Assembly: GCF_018596335.1 (NCBI RefSeq)
Contig: NZ_JAHEPS010000003.1
Span: 186,001 to 250,000, forward strand
Length of the DNA: 64,000 nt
Direction of reading: 5' to 3'
DNA from: Shewanella jiangmenensis
GTDB lineage: Bacteria > Pseudomonadota > Gammaproteobacteria > Enterobacterales > Shewanellaceae
Part shown: positions 44,665 to 56,598 of the stretch, piece by piece
How positions within the stretch are numbered: the stretch's first letter is position 1
Layout of the letters: the number at the start of each line of letters is the position of its first letter
The notes under the pieces: model-generated
The model's database searches: none
What the model was told of the DNA's origin: nothing
Seen by the model: only the letters and a program-made list of their open reading frames with translations
Position numbers and translations under genes: made by a program

Positions 44665-44698
44665 GCTGTGAGTTTCATCAGCCGCAGTGGTTGCTATG

Positions 44699-46345
44699 TC
44701 AGCCGCAAACGGCTTTGAGGGCGCTGAGAATATCGGTTTCGCTCTGGGCGATAGCGCGCTGCTCAGTCAGCACTTCTTTGAGGATTTGCTCTGTGGTCAA
44801 TGGGTTTGCCAGCACCACCCTGAACACGGTGCGCTTGTCGGCGCCGTAGATTTTCGGGGCGATACGGGTGCGGGAGACAAAGGAGCGGCCTTGCTCGCGC
44901 TGACTTTTTTGAATGGCGCGGGTGAGGGAATCCAGCTCGCCGTTGATGGCATCGAGCTTGGCGCTGTCGCCTTTGGCTAAGGCCTTATTGAGCGCTTCAC
45001 GGGCAAATTCAGGCACATGGCGGTAGGTGAGCAGGCAAAGCTCAGGCTCGCTGATAAGCTCAAAATCCGCTTCGGCCTCTATCATGCGGGCAAAGGCGCG
45101 GGCCTTTTCGAGTGAACCATTTATCAAAATCTCATAGCCTTCGCGGCCAATGATTTGCAAACAGGCATGCACCAGCATCGCCATGCCGGGGCGTGAGCCT
45201 TCGAGGGTTTGGCTGCCCAAATCCTTGGAGCCCTGACGCAGAATGTATTCGGCGTGATGCTCAATCGCCGACGCGAGGGTCGGGTCCTTAAACAGCACCA
45301 TGCCAGCGCCCATGGGCACGTACATTTGCTTGTGCGCATCTATGGTCACTGAGTCGGCAAGTTCAATCCCTTTGAGGAGATGTCGGTATTTTTCACTGAG
45401 CAGGGTCGCGCCGCCCCAGGCTGCATCCACATGGAAGTGGCAATTCAGCTCGGCGGCGAGCGTTGCAAGCTCGCTCAGTGGGTCGACGTTTCCGGTTTCC
45501 GTGGTGCCCGCCACGCCAACAATCGCCATTACCCGTATGTTGCGGGCCTTAAGCGCCTCGGCGGCTTCACGCATGGCGCCCACATCCACTTTATTGTGCT
45601 CATCCACCGCTACGCTGATGATGTTGTCACGGCCAATGCCGAGCAAGTCGGCTGCTTTACCGAGAGAGTAGTGGCCGCGCTCTGACACCAGGATCGCCAA
45701 ATCATCCCAGCCGTAGTGTTTAAGCGCCTTGTTAAGCCCCTCACGGGTCACGCCGCGAAATGCGCCATCGGCTTTGAGAAGCTGGTTTCTCGCTATCCAC
45801 AGCGCGGTGATATTGGCGACTGTGCCGCCGGAGCAAAAGGCACCCAGCGAGTGGCTGGCGCTGTGCAAATGGCGGCTGTAGAAGTCGTGGCTTTGGCCGA
45901 AGGTGAGATGATGCATCATCCCAAGCACCTGACGCTCCATCGGCGTAAAAGCTTTGGAGGTCTCGATTTTCACCAGGTTCTGATTAAGCCCCACCATCAG
46001 CTTTGACAGCGGCAGCAAGAAATAAGGCAGGGCAGAAGTCATGTGACCAATAAAGCTCGGCGCCGCCGTGTGTACCGACTGAGCGACGAGGTGCGCCATG
46101 ATGTCGTCGACATAGTCGGAGACAAAGCGTGGCTGACGGGGGATTTCCACCGCATCGAAGTGCTGCTCAATCTCAGCCAGTGGCTGCTCGAGGGCGGCAA
46201 TGCTGCCCTGCAGAAAGCCCGCCAAATCCACAGACAGCTGCTGCTCGATGCGACCCAGGGTCGAATCTGCCGCTTCAGGCACGGTAAAAATCCGCATCAG
46301 GTTGTCTTCTGAGGCCGTGGCACGGCGGCTGTGTTTGTCTGTCAT
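44699..46345 (-). CDS. panP: PLP-dependent aspartate 1-decarboxylase-like enzyme (PanP type)
   Basis: 548 residues of the group II PLP decarboxylase (GAD-like) family. The PLP lysine is in TIDAHKQMYVPMGAGM, with the phosphate-binding FCSGGTVANITAL and the aspartate in HVDAAWGG. Length and N-terminus match the PanP form described in Vibrio and Shewanella, which makes beta-alanine for pantothenate and coenzyme A in place of pyruvoyl PanD. Glutamate or cysteine-sulfinate decarboxylation is the main alternative. Monocistronic, with a symmetric terminator. Confidence 0.85.
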   Translation of the reverse strand: MTDKHSRRATASEDNLMRIFTVPEAADSTLGRIEQQLSVDLAGFLQGSIAALEQPLAEIEQHFDAVEIPRQPRFVSDYVDDIMAHLVAQSVHTAAPSFIGHMTSALPYFLLPLSKLMVGLNQNLVKIETSKAFTPMERQVLGMMHHLTFGQSHDFYSRHLHSASHSLGAFCSGGTVANITALWIARNQLLKADGAFRGVTREGLNKALKHYGWDDLAILVSERGHYSLGKAADLLGIGRDNIISVAVDEHNKVDVGAMREAAEALKARNIRVMAIVGVAGTTETGNVDPLSELATLAAELNCHFHVDAAWGGATLLSEKYRHLLKGIELADSVTIDAHKQMYVPMGAGMVLFKDPTLASAIEHHAEYILRQGSKDLGSQTLEGSRPGMAMLVHACLQIIGREGYEILINGSLEKARAFARMIEAEADFELISEPELCLLTYRHVPEFAREALNKALAKGDSAKLDAINGELDSLTRAIQKSQREQGRSFVSRTRIAPKIYGADKRTVFRVVLANPLTTEQILKEVLTEQRAIAQSETDILSALKAVCG

Positions 46346-48246
<1,901 letters not shown>

Positions 48247-48263
48247 TTTGCTGATAAACCAAT

Positions 48264-48295
48264 AAAAAAGCCCCGCCGTCGCGGGGCTTTTTTAT
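48264..48295 (+). terminator. Terminator of the M4 protease gene
   Basis: AAAAAAGCCCCGC CGTC GCGGGGCTTTTTT: symmetric, may serve the convergent Lon-like gene too. Confidence 0.9.
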
Positions 48296-48315
48296 GTGGG
48301 CAGACAACTTCAGTC

Positions 48316-50685
48316 TCAGTCGTGCTTGTCTTTTTGCAGCGCCTTTAGCCTGGCAACCGATAAGCCAAGCAGGGTGTCTTCGCTTGCCTCATCGACATTG
48401 CCGACTTCAAGCCCGGTAAACAGCGCCATGGCTTCGGTCACATGGTCAACGGCGTAGATATGGAACTCACCGCGGCGCACCGCATCGACTATATCCGAGC
48501 GCAGCATCAGGTTTTTGACGTTGCTCGCCGGAATAATCACCCCCTGTGACGGGGTGCGGCCCTTAATGGTGCATACATCAAAAAAGCCTTCAATTTTCTC
48601 ATTCACGCCGCCGATGGGCTGGGACTCACCAAACTGGTTCATCGAGCCTGTGATGGCCAAATCCTGACGCAGCGGCACGCAGCTGATGGCCGAGATGATG
48701 GCGCAGCACTCCGCCATGGAGGCACTGTCGCCATCCACGCCGCCGTAGGATTGCTCGAAGGTCAGTGAGGTGGTGAGCGGGATGGTTTTTTGCCGCCCGA
48801 GCAGGGAGGAGATATACGCGCTCAAAATCCACACGCCCTTGGTGTGGATCTGGCCGCCAAGGCGCACCTTGTGCTCGATATCCAGCACTTCGCCCTTGCC
48901 GTAGGCAGTGGTGGCTGTGATGCGGTTGGGGGCACCAAACTCATGATCGGTTGTTGAGATGACCGACAGCGCGTTAATCTGGCCCGTCACCCGCCCATCG
49001 GCGCTGAACAGGGTCTGGCCGGTCTGGAACTGCTGCATCACCATGTCTTTGACCCGGCAAACGCGAAGCTCCTGATTTTTAAGTGCCATTTCCACATGCT
49101 TACGATCGATTTCGTGTGCACCCGCGCCTTTGGCGCAGTAATTGGTTTCCCTGAGCAGGTTGGCGATATTGGCCGAGTGCAGCGACAAGCGGGTCTGGTC
49201 TTCGGCCTGACGGCTTGAATATTCGATGATGCGCGCCAGCGCCGAGCGGTTGCAGTGCAGCATATTGTTGTCGTGCACAATCGATGAGATAAAGCGGGCG
49301 TACTGGGCCTCCGACTCGTCGGTGCGCGGCATCACGTCTTCAAAGTCGGCGGTGACACGGAAAAGCTCGCTGAAATCCGGATCGTAATGCTGCAGCAGCT
49401 GATAGGTCTGGTAGTCGCCAAACAGGATGATTTTCACATCCAGCGGGATGGCCTCCGGCGCCAGTGAAATGGTGCCCGACAGGGTGACTTCCCGCTCGAG
49501 GCTGTTCATATCGAGTTTGCGTGAACGCAGCGCTTTTTTCAGGCCATCCCACACGTAGGGGCGCTCGAGCACCTTGATGGCATCCATCAGCAGCACGCCG
49601 CCGTTGGCCTTGTGCAGCGCGCCGGGGCGAATAAGCGAAAAGTCGGTAAACACAGTGCCCTTGAAGGTGGCGTTTTCGATGTAACCAAAGAGGCTGTGGT
49701 AGTTGGGGCTTTCTTCCACCACCACGGGGAAGGTGTCTTTATCCTGGCTGACCAGCACGTTTATCTGGTAGCGGCGCGGCATTTTTTTATCGAGCGAGGC
49801 GTAGGCAAGCCCAAGCTGCTCTTCACTTTCTTCCAGAAAAATATCGAGGTTGTCGAGTATGTCTTTTTGCATCTCCGCCAAAAAGGCGCGGATTTCGTCC
49901 TGCTCCCGATACTTGGTTTTGAGCGGCTTGAAAAAATGCGCCAGCACCTCTTTGGCCACCTGCTCGTCATGTTCCTGCTGCTTGTTGGAAAACTCTTCTT
50001 CCCATTCGGTCAGCTGGCGCACTATGCCGCGCAGGCGCTTTTCCAGGGTTTTGATGGAGGCTTCAAACTCGGCGCGCTCTTCATCGGTCAGCGCATCGTA
50101 GCTCTCGTCTGTGTGGGGCTCTTCGCCGTTCATGGCCATCAGCTGATAATCACCCTGCACCGAGAGGCTCAGGTTGATGTTTTTACTGGTGGCCTCTTCG
50201 GCGAGGGCGGTCAGTGCCGCTTCCTGCTGGCGTGACAGCTCGGATTTGAGTTTATCGGCGCGGCTGTAGTACATCTCGTTGTCGAAGGCGAGCGGCAATG
50301 CCTTAACCAGCCGCACCAGCAGTTTTTCGATGTCTTTTTTAAAGCCGTTGCCCGAGCCTGCCGGCAGACGCAGCACCTTGGGGGCGCGGGTGTCGTCGAA
50401 ATTGGCGATATAGCACCAGTCGTGCAACTGGTTGTCTTCAAACTGATGCCGTTTGAGGTAGCGCAGCATCATGGTGCGCTTGCCAAGGCCATTCTGACCG
50501 ATGGCGTAAATGTTGTATCCCTTCTCGTGAATGGACATGGCAAACTCGACCGCGCTCTGGGCGCGCTCCTGGCCGATGATGTCATCCAGCGGCGGCAAGT
50601 CGGCCGTGGTGTGACAGCTGTCCATCAGGCCCGCCAGGGTAGAGACCCGGTACAGGCTCTCGGCTGCAAGTGCGTTAATGGCCAT
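48316..50685 (-). CDS. Lon-related ATP-dependent protease (LonH/YcbZ-like)
   Basis: 789 residues. The N-terminal AAA+-like region has a P-loop variant YAIGQNGLGKRTMMLRYL (about 57-75) and a long helical insertion rich in charged residues (about 170-300). The C-terminal Lon protease domain shows the Ser-Lys dyad context: GGVDGDSASMAECCAIISA (serine) and TGSMNQFGESQPIGGVNEKIEG (lysine). The architecture is that of the Lon-related family typified by YcbZ, distinct from Lon. Substrates unknown. The start has no strong ribosome site but gives the usual short N-terminus. Confidence 0.9.
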   Translation of the reverse strand: MAINALAAESLYRVSTLAGLMDSCHTTADLPPLDDIIGQERAQSAVEFAMSIHEKGYNIYAIGQNGLGKRTMMLRYLKRHQFEDNQLHDWCYIANFDDTRAPKVLRLPAGSGNGFKKDIEKLLVRLVKALPLAFDNEMYYSRADKLKSELSRQQEAALTALAEEATSKNINLSLSVQGDYQLMAMNGEEPHTDESYDALTDEERAEFEASIKTLEKRLRGIVRQLTEWEEEFSNKQQEHDEQVAKEVLAHFFKPLKTKYREQDEIRAFLAEMQKDILDNLDIFLEESEEQLGLAYASLDKKMPRRYQINVLVSQDKDTFPVVVEESPNYHSLFGYIENATFKGTVFTDFSLIRPGALHKANGGVLLMDAIKVLERPYVWDGLKKALRSRKLDMNSLEREVTLSGTISLAPEAIPLDVKIILFGDYQTYQLLQHYDPDFSELFRVTADFEDVMPRTDESEAQYARFISSIVHDNNMLHCNRSALARIIEYSSRQAEDQTRLSLHSANIANLLRETNYCAKGAGAHEIDRKHVEMALKNQELRVCRVKDMVMQQFQTGQTLFSADGRVTGQINALSVISTTDHEFGAPNRITATTAYGKGEVLDIEHKVRLGGQIHTKGVWILSAYISSLLGRQKTIPLTTSLTFEQSYGGVDGDSASMAECCAIISAISCVPLRQDLAITGSMNQFGESQPIGGVNEKIEGFFDVCTIKGRTPSQGVIIPASNVKNLMLRSDIVDAVRRGEFHIYAVDHVTEAMALFTGLEVGNVDEASEDTLLGLSVARLKALQKDKHD

Positions 50686-50787
50686 ATAATCCCTTTGTGT
50701 CAGAATTTAATTTTCTATAACTGACAATAAGATGGCTGACGGTGAATGGCAAACCCCCGTCGCGGCAACCGGTTAAATTTGCAGCAC

Positions 50788-52554
50788 TCAAAAGAGTTCA
50801 ATGTCGGCTTCGAGCTCGACCTTGGCCACCGGATTGCCAAGCAGGTTGTTTGACAGGAGCAGCAGCAGGGCGGCGTACTGATTCAAATCGGCACTGACCG
50901 ACAGATTGTCCTCTGAGTCTTCGAGCAGGTTTTTACTCTTGCCTGAGAGCGTGGTTATCTGATCCTCAATGGTCGCGGTATCGTTCATCGCCTCCCTTGC
51001 AAGATGTTGTTGCTGCTCGGCGAGCGTTGCCATAGAAGCGACCGCCTGTGATAAATCCGCTAATCTGGATGCCGCTTCGAGGCTGAAACTGTGGTTTCGT
51101 GCCAACATACCTTTACCTTCGCTCATTTGCTGGTTGCTGTTATTGGCACTGTGAATCAGCTTTTGGGCCAGCTCGCGGATTTCGGTGGTTGCCTGCGCCG
51201 TGCGGCTCGACAGATTTCTAACCTCATCCGCCACCACAGAAAAACCCCGCCCGGCTTCACCGGCGCGGGCTGCTTCAATTGCTGCATTGAGCGCCAAAAG
51301 GTTGGTTTGATTGGCAATATTGACGATAAGATCCAGCACGCGATTGATGTCAGATACCGAATTTGACAAGGCCGACAGCTCACTGTCCACTGTATCAATG
51401 GTGGTTATTAGCTGTGCCTGGGACTGGGCCAGACGCTTGAGATGGTCGCTAACCTCATCGCTGATGGCTTTGGTTTCCATACTGTGGCCGTGCTGGGTTT
51501 CGGTGGCCGTGCAAAGTCCGTCCATCAGCTGACCCAGATTCTGGGCGCTGTGTTCGAGGGTATCCTGGGCGTTGGCAAAGTCATTGATAAGCTGGGTTTG
51601 GCCATCGATGGCGTGCTGTGCGCGTCCGGCTTCGGTCGAGAGCTTTTCTGATAATTCGGATAGCTGCGAGATGCTTTGTTCCGTGCCGGCCACCAGATGG
51701 TTAAAGGCCCGGTAAAGTGCGGCGATTTCATCCCTGCCATCTTCCGGCAGGCGTGTCGCCAGGCTTTGCGGGTTGTCTCTAAGCGCAAGCTGAGCTGTGT
51801 GAAGGACTTTAAGACGTTGTAATGCAGGGATAATTTTAAAGTAAATCCCAAGGGTGACGGCGAGCAAAATCGCTATCAGGCTAGCCACTATGCCCCAATC
51901 CAGCCATTTTACCTGTGACTCAAATTCCTGATGGTCATGCTCCACGCCTTCCCGCATCAGCTTGCGCACGTGGGTGAGGCTGTCGCGGCTATTGTTGTGC
52001 CACTGAATTTGCACCAGCAAGTTATGTATTTCTTCCGCGGCCTTTTGATAGGTGTCTAATGCCGGGGCCAATGACTGAGGTAATGCATTAAGCGCCTTAA
52101 TTGCTTGTTGCCAGTTTTGCCAGTCTTCTTCCCGGTGGCGCTGCAGGTAATCTTTTTCATAGCGGCGGGCATAAAGCACCAGATTAAGCAGTTCGGCTTG
52201 CCCTGATACGGCTGCTTCCATCTCACGCCCGGCGGTGCGCGCCACGCCGCTTTTGCCGGTCTGAAAATAGCCCAGCCGGTTAACGGCGTCACTGAGTTTT
52301 GTCAGTGCCTGAGAGTAATTGGCCAATTCAGGTTCATCCCCGCTGTAACTGGTCAACGGAATTTCCTGCCCTTGGTAAATGGCTATCTCTGCATGCAACA
52401 TGTTGATATAGCTGTGATGTTCATCCAGTAAATGCCACAGGGCAGATTCCTGACTCAAGACGGTGCGGTTAAGTGCCCAAATCAGCGATATCAGTAGCGC
52501 GAGTGCGCAGATGATGAAGGCCAGGTATTTTTGCAGCTGCCGTTTGATACTCAT
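50788..52554 (-). CDS. Methyl-accepting chemotaxis protein
   Basis: 588 residues. Transmembrane helices at about 10-29 and 222-245 bracket a ~190-residue helical periplasmic sensor. A HAMP domain follows (about 246-300), then the signalling coiled coil with the conserved hairpin tip [34 protein letters not shown]. No C-terminal NWETF-like tether is present. ATG 52554 ([10 protein letters not shown]) is chosen because the 107 residues that an open frame adds upstream are low-complexity and lie opposite the GGDEF-EAL gene and its repeat arrays. Ligand unknown. Confidence 0.92.
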   Translation of the reverse strand: MSIKRQLQKYLAFIICALALLISLIWALNRTVLSQESALWHLLDEHHSYINMLHAEIAIYQGQEIPLTSYSGDEPELANYSQALTKLSDAVNRLGYFQTGKSGVARTAGREMEAAVSGQAELLNLVLYARRYEKDYLQRHREEDWQNWQQAIKALNALPQSLAPALDTYQKAAEEIHNLLVQIQWHNNSRDSLTHVRKLMREGVEHDHQEFESQVKWLDWGIVASLIAILLAVTLGIYFKIIPALQRLKVLHTAQLALRDNPQSLATRLPEDGRDEIAALYRAFNHLVAGTEQSISQLSELSEKLSTEAGRAQHAIDGQTQLINDFANAQDTLEHSAQNLGQLMDGLCTATETQHGHSMETKAISDEVSDHLKRLAQSQAQLITTIDTVDSELSALSNSVSDINRVLDLIVNIANQTNLLALNAAIEAARAGEAGRGFSVVADEVRNLSSRTAQATTEIRELAQKLIHSANNSNQQMSEGKGMLARNHSFSLEAASRLADLSQAVASMATLAEQQQHLAREAMNDTATIEDQITTLSGKSKNLLEDSEDNLSVSADLNQYAALLLLLSNNLLGNPVAKVELEADIELF

Positions 52555-52638
52555 AGTCGAGGACGGTTCAGTGAGGGGGTAAAAACCAGTATAGGACAGC
52601 TTTTGTACGGTATAATTCGTTTGATTGACTTGGGTATG

Positions 52639-52708
52639 TTCTAACTGGACTGCATGAGCCGGACAGTTTGAATTGGACTGTTTGAACAGGACTGGGTGAA
52701 CACAGGGA
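52639..52708. repeat. 14-bp tandem array, 5 units, in the MCP / GGDEF-EAL gap
   Basis: Consensus TTTGAACTGGACTG; units at 52639, 52653, 52667, 52681 and 52695. Units 3 and 4 differ at two positions. Confidence 0.82.
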
Positions 52709-52741
52709 GATGTGGCTGCTGCTGATAACCAAGGGGGTTGA

Positions 52742-55258
52742 GTGAAGGGCAAAGGCTTATCTGTTAATCCTGAGGCGCCGGCGTCTGGGGCGCTGGTATC
52801 TGAGGCACTTGTATCTGTGAAAGTGGCATCTGAGAAACTGGCACCTGTGCTGCCATTGTTTGAGGCATTTGCCACAGGACATCGGCTGGGTGCGGCGCTT
52901 TATTTTAATGAGCAATGTGTGTGGCATCTCGATGCAAGGGAAGGTGCTGCTGAAAGCGCCGAGCTGCAGCGAGAAGTGGCTCAGACACTTATTCAAACCA
53001 AACAGTCACCCAACTGGTGTCTGGCGCTCTTTGCCGAGCACATTGACGCAGGAACTTATGCCCAGGCAACGCTGCTTGTCAGCGGTTTGCCAGAGGGGAT
53101 ACAAGCCCAGACTTCTGATGCCATGGCTGCTGATGCCAAGATTCCCGGTGTCAAGATTCCCGGTGTCACTACTCCCTATGTCACTACTCCCGATGCTACG
53201 ACTCCAGATGCTATTGATGCCCACCGCGCTGAGCTGCTGCAGAGTTTTCTTGATGCCTTTACCGATCATCTGTGGATAAAAGATGTGGCGGGTCGTTACC
53301 GCTTTGCAAATCAGGCAACTCTGGATTCCTGGGGGCTCAGCGCCGGGCAGCTCATTGGTCACACAGATGAAGAGCTATTTGCTGACAATGCCCAGGCCTT
53401 TGTCAAAGCCGATGCCAAAGCTATCGAACTGGGCGCGCCGCTGGTGGTGGCCGAGTGCATCGACAGGGACCTTAACAAAGGGCTGATTTGGCTTGAAACC
53501 CTCAAGGCGCCCATGTACGCCAAAGATGGCCAGTTGCTGGGGGTGATTGGCAATACCCGCGATATTGCCCGATATAAAGCGGCTGAAGAGCAGCTGATGC
53601 TGACCTCCAAGGTGTTTGAGAATGCGATAGAAGGGGTGATGATCACCGATCCTGACGGCATCATCACCGACATTAACGGGGCGTTTGAGAAAATCACCGG
53701 CTATCAGCGCAGCGAAGTGCTGGGCAATACCCCAAAACTGCTAAATTCCGGGCGCCATGGCCGCGAATTTTTTACTAATTTTTGGACTGAGCTTGAGCAG
53801 CGAGGCCATTGGAGTGGTGAAATCTGGAACCGGCGCAAAAACGGTACGCTTTACGCCGAGCAGCTTAGCATCAGTGCCGTGTTTGGCGATGATGGCGCCA
53901 TCAGATGTTATGTGGCGGTATTTTCAGATATTTCGCAGCTTAAGCAAACCGAAGCGGAAGTGTTGCAGCTCGCCTGGCACGATCCGCTCACCCGTTTGCC
54001 CAACCGCTCTAAGCTTTCCACCATCATGCAGCAACAAATCAAGGCCGCGCACCATCATCACGGCCGCCTGGCGCTGCTGCTTATCGATGTGGACTTATTC
54101 AAACATATCAACGACAGCCTTGGGCATCTCAGTGGCGATAAGGTGTTGCTGGGGTTGTCGGAGCGCCTGGTGTCATTGCTTGACCCCGATGTGACCGTGG
54201 CTCGCATTGGCGGCGATGAGTTTGTGGTTCTGGCAGAAATTGAACATCGCCGCGATGTTACCAATCTGCTTGCAGGCATACAGCGCGCCTTTGATACCAG
54301 TTTTGATACCGAATCCCGCGGTAGCGTTAATCTCAGTGCCAGTATCGGTATTGCCCTTTACCCCGATGATGGCGACGATGCCGATACCCTGCTTAAAAAT
54401 GCCGATGCCGCCATGTACCGCGCCAAACAGCAGGGGCGCAATTGCCATGCCTTTTACACCGAGCAAATGACCCAAAGCTCGATTCAACAATTGCAGTTGC
54501 AAACCGCGCTGCGAAATGCGGTGCGTCAGGGCGGCTTTTATTTGCAGTATCAGCCCAAAGTCGATTTAAGTTCAGGGCAGGTAATAGGTCTTGAAGCCTT
54601 GTGCCGTTGGTCTGATCCCAGCCTTGGACCGATTTCGCCGGCGGATTTTATTCCGGTCGCGGAGTCCATCGGCATGATGCCGGAGCTTGGATTGTGGGTG
54701 CTGCACGAGGCCTGCCGTCAGACAAAACGCTGGCTTGATAAAGGCTTGGCACCGGGGCGGGTGGCGGTCAATGTGTCCGGCTCACAGCTTGCGGTCGGCA
54801 ATTTTGTTGAGGATGTCGCCGCCGTGCTTAAGCGCACCGGTTTGCCCGGCAGCGCCCTTGAGCTTGAAATCACCGAAAGCATGCTGCTCTACAGTCCGGA
54901 GCGGGCCGTTGAGACCCTCAATAAGCTCAGGCAAATGGGGATCACCCTGGCGCTGGATGACTTTGGTACCGGCTACTCGTCCTTGAGTTACTTAAGGCGT
55001 CTTCCCATAGATACACTCAAAATTGACCAGTCCTTTGTGCGCGAGTTGCCCGGTGCCAAAGACAATTGCGCTATTACCCTTGCGATTATCGCCATGGGGG
55101 AAGCGCTGGGATTAAAAGTGATAGCCGAAGGGGTTGAAACCCAGGCTCAGGCGGCGCTCTTAAGAGAGCTTGGCTGCACAGAAGCCCAGGGTTACTTATT
55201 CTCAAAGCCACTCCTTGCCTCGGAAGTCGCGTTACTGCTGCCTGCTGCAACGGCGTGA
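52742..55258 (+). CDS. PAS-PAS-GGDEF-EAL c-di-GMP turnover protein
   Basis: 838 residues, no membrane segment. Order: a low-complexity N-terminus with two tandem repeat tracts, PAS 1 (about 160-280), PAS 2 (about 285-405, with [17 protein letters not shown]), GGDEF (about 410-570; [11 protein letters not shown] with the motif at 490-494 intact) and EAL (about 585-838; LEALCRW with EAL at 618-620, and [10 protein letters not shown]). Both catalytic motifs look intact, so it may make or break c-di-GMP depending on PAS input. The GTG start at 52742 follows AAGGGGG. The N-terminal tracts are encoded by 15-bp DNA repeats. Confidence 0.9.
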   Translation: MKGKGLSVNPEAPASGALVSEALVSVKVASEKLAPVLPLFEAFATGHRLGAALYFNEQCVWHLDAREGAAESAELQREVAQTLIQTKQSPNWCLALFAEHIDAGTYAQATLLVSGLPEGIQAQTSDAMAADAKIPGVKIPGVTTPYVTTPDATTPDAIDAHRAELLQSFLDAFTDHLWIKDVAGRYRFANQATLDSWGLSAGQLIGHTDEELFADNAQAFVKADAKAIELGAPLVVAECIDRDLNKGLIWLETLKAPMYAKDGQLLGVIGNTRDIARYKAAEEQLMLTSKVFENAIEGVMITDPDGIITDINGAFEKITGYQRSEVLGNTPKLLNSGRHGREFFTNFWTELEQRGHWSGEIWNRRKNGTLYAEQLSISAVFGDDGAIRCYVAVFSDISQLKQTEAEVLQLAWHDPLTRLPNRSKLSTIMQQQIKAAHHHHGRLALLLIDVDLFKHINDSLGHLSGDKVLLGLSERLVSLLDPDVTVARIGGDEFVVLAEIEHRRDVTNLLAGIQRAFDTSFDTESRGSVNLSASIGIALYPDDGDDADTLLKNADAAMYRAKQQGRNCHAFYTEQMTQSSIQQLQLQTALRNAVRQGGFYLQYQPKVDLSSGQVIGLEALCRWSDPSLGPISPADFIPVAESIGMMPELGLWVLHEACRQTKRWLDKGLAPGRVAVNVSGSQLAVGNFVEDVAAVLKRTGLPGSALELEITESMLLYSPERAVETLNKLRQMGITLALDDFGTGYSSLSYLRRLPIDTLKIDQSFVRELPGAKDNCAITLAIIAMGEALGLKVIAEGVETQAQAALLRELGCTEAQGYLFSKPLLASEVALLLPAATA
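52775..52849 (+). repeat. 15-bp coding tandem array, 5 units
   Basis: Units at 52775, 52790, 52805, 52820 and 52835 with core (C/G)TGG(C/T)ATCTG(A/T)G; encodes a 5-residue period ([20 protein letters not shown]). Confidence 0.8.
53132..53221 (+). repeat. 15-bp coding tandem array, 6 units
   Basis: Units at 53132, 53147, 53162, 53177, 53192 and 53207; encodes [25 protein letters not shown], a Pro/Thr-rich linker before PAS 1. Confidence 0.9.
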
Positions 55259-55345
55259 GGGAGTGAGGAAGCGGTGATCCTGCCGCCAAGGCTTGCTAGA
55301 ATGGCCGCCTTTGCCGTGTCTTTGTTGCCTTGCCGGAGCCCGCCC

Positions 55346-56569
55346 GTGTCCTTCAGTGCCTTTAATCTTCCGCCACAGATCCTTGAAAACCTCGAAAAAC
55401 AGGGTTTTACCGAGCCCACCGAGGTGCAGCAGGCCGCTATCGGGCCTTTGCTGGCGGGGGGCGATTTGATGGTTAAGGCCGCCACCGGCACAGGTAAAAC
55501 CGCGGCATTTTTACTGCCGCTGCTGGCAAAGCTTGCAAGTGAGCCAGCTAAGCCACGCAATCTTCCATCGCCGCGGGCGCTGGTGTTGGTGCCGACCCGT
55601 GAACTTTGCCAGCAGGTGTATGATGTGGCCGCTGTGCTTGGCAAGGGCCTTGGGGTGAACATCGCACTGGTTTACGGCGGCGTGCCGCTTGAGACCCAGC
55701 TTAAGGCCATCAAGGGCGGGGTGGATTTGCTTATTGCGACGCCGGGCAGGCTGCTTGATCATCTTAAAAAACGCACCCTTCGCATCGATACCGTCAGCAG
55801 TTTGGTGTTCGATGAGGCCGACCGCATGCTCGACATGGGCTTTGAAGATGAAATCCGCGCCGTCACCAAAAAGCTTTCCAAAGAGCGCCAGACGGCGCTG
55901 TTTTCAGCCACCCTTGCCGACAACATCTGGCAGCTGTCCAAAAGCCTCATGAATGCGCCTCTTCTGGTGGATATCAGTGCGGCCGCGCAGGATACTCCAC
56001 AAATCGATGAGCGGATGTACGCCATTGATGCCGCAAAAAAAGTCGCCTTTATCCAGCATCTGCTTTCGAAAAATGACTGGTCGCAGGTGCTGATTTTCAG
56101 CCGCACCAAAGAGGGCGCCGGAAAACTCGCCGCAGCGCTTGCTGAAGCCGGCCACAGGGCGGTTGCTATGCATGCGGATCTGAGCCAAAAGCAGCGTGAG
56201 CAGCATCTGGCCGATTTTAAGGCAGGTTCGGCGCGGGTGCTGGTGGCGACCGATGTGGCGGCCCGCGGCATCGATATTGAAGCCTTGCCCTGCGTGATAA
56301 ACCTCGAGCTGCCATTCAAGCGTGAAGACTATGTGCATCGCATCGGCCGCACCGGCCGCGCCGGCGCATCGGGCCTTGCCATCAGCTTACTGGACCCAAG
56401 CGACGAAGCGCTGCACATGGAGCTGGAAACCTTCCTCGACCGCCGTTTGGCACCCCAGTGGTATCCGGGCTTTGAGCCGGATTTGAGTATCAAAGTTGAG
56501 CGCCCACGCAGCTTAAGTAAAGCCGCCCAAAAGCAAAAAGCCCGCAAGCGGGCTTTGGCAAAACGCTGA
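55346..56569 (+). CDS. DEAD-box ATP-dependent RNA helicase (RhlE-like)
   Basis: 407 residues. Q motif FNLPPQILENLEKQGFTEPTEVQQ, motif I ATGTGKT, Ib TPGRLL, II as VFDEADRML (DEAD), III FSATL, and VI HRIGRTGRAG are all present. The C-terminus is short and basic (KAAQKQKARKRALAKR). It remodels RNA or ribonucleoprotein; the exact subfamily (RhlE versus SrmB) is uncertain. GTG 55346 is chosen because GGAG lies 7 bases upstream and it gives the usual SFSAFNL start; the frame extends to 55274. Its last codons contain a terminator hairpin that also faces the porin operon. Confidence 0.92.
   Translation: MSFSAFNLPPQILENLEKQGFTEPTEVQQAAIGPLLAGGDLMVKAATGTGKTAAFLLPLLAKLASEPAKPRNLPSPRALVLVPTRELCQQVYDVAAVLGKGLGVNIALVYGGVPLETQLKAIKGGVDLLIATPGRLLDHLKKRTLRIDTVSSLVFDEADRMLDMGFEDEIRAVTKKLSKERQTALFSATLADNIWQLSKSLMNAPLLVDISAAAQDTPQIDERMYAIDAAKKVAFIQHLLSKNDWSQVLIFSRTKEGAGKLAAALAEAGHRAVAMHADLSQKQREQHLADFKAGSARVLVATDVAARGIDIEALPCVINLELPFKREDYVHRIGRTGRAGASGLAISLLDPSDEALHMELETFLDRRLAPQWYPGFEPDLSIKVERPRSLSKAAQKQKARKRALAKR
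56537..56556 (-). terminator. Terminator of the respiratory operon, inside the helicase coding end
   Basis: AAAGCCCGC AA GCGGGCTTT. On the minus strand it is followed by TTTTTGCTTTT and lies about 45 bp after the porin stop. It overlaps codons for the basic helicase C-terminus. Confidence 0.75.
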
Positions 56570-56598
56570 AGAGCACCTTTCAGCGCCGCTCTCCGACC

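Noticed and set aside
52555..52875. 107-residue N-terminal extension of the chemoreceptor
   Set aside because: Low-complexity, covers the divergent gene start and tandem repeats; the MSIKRQL start gives a normal MCP N-terminus.
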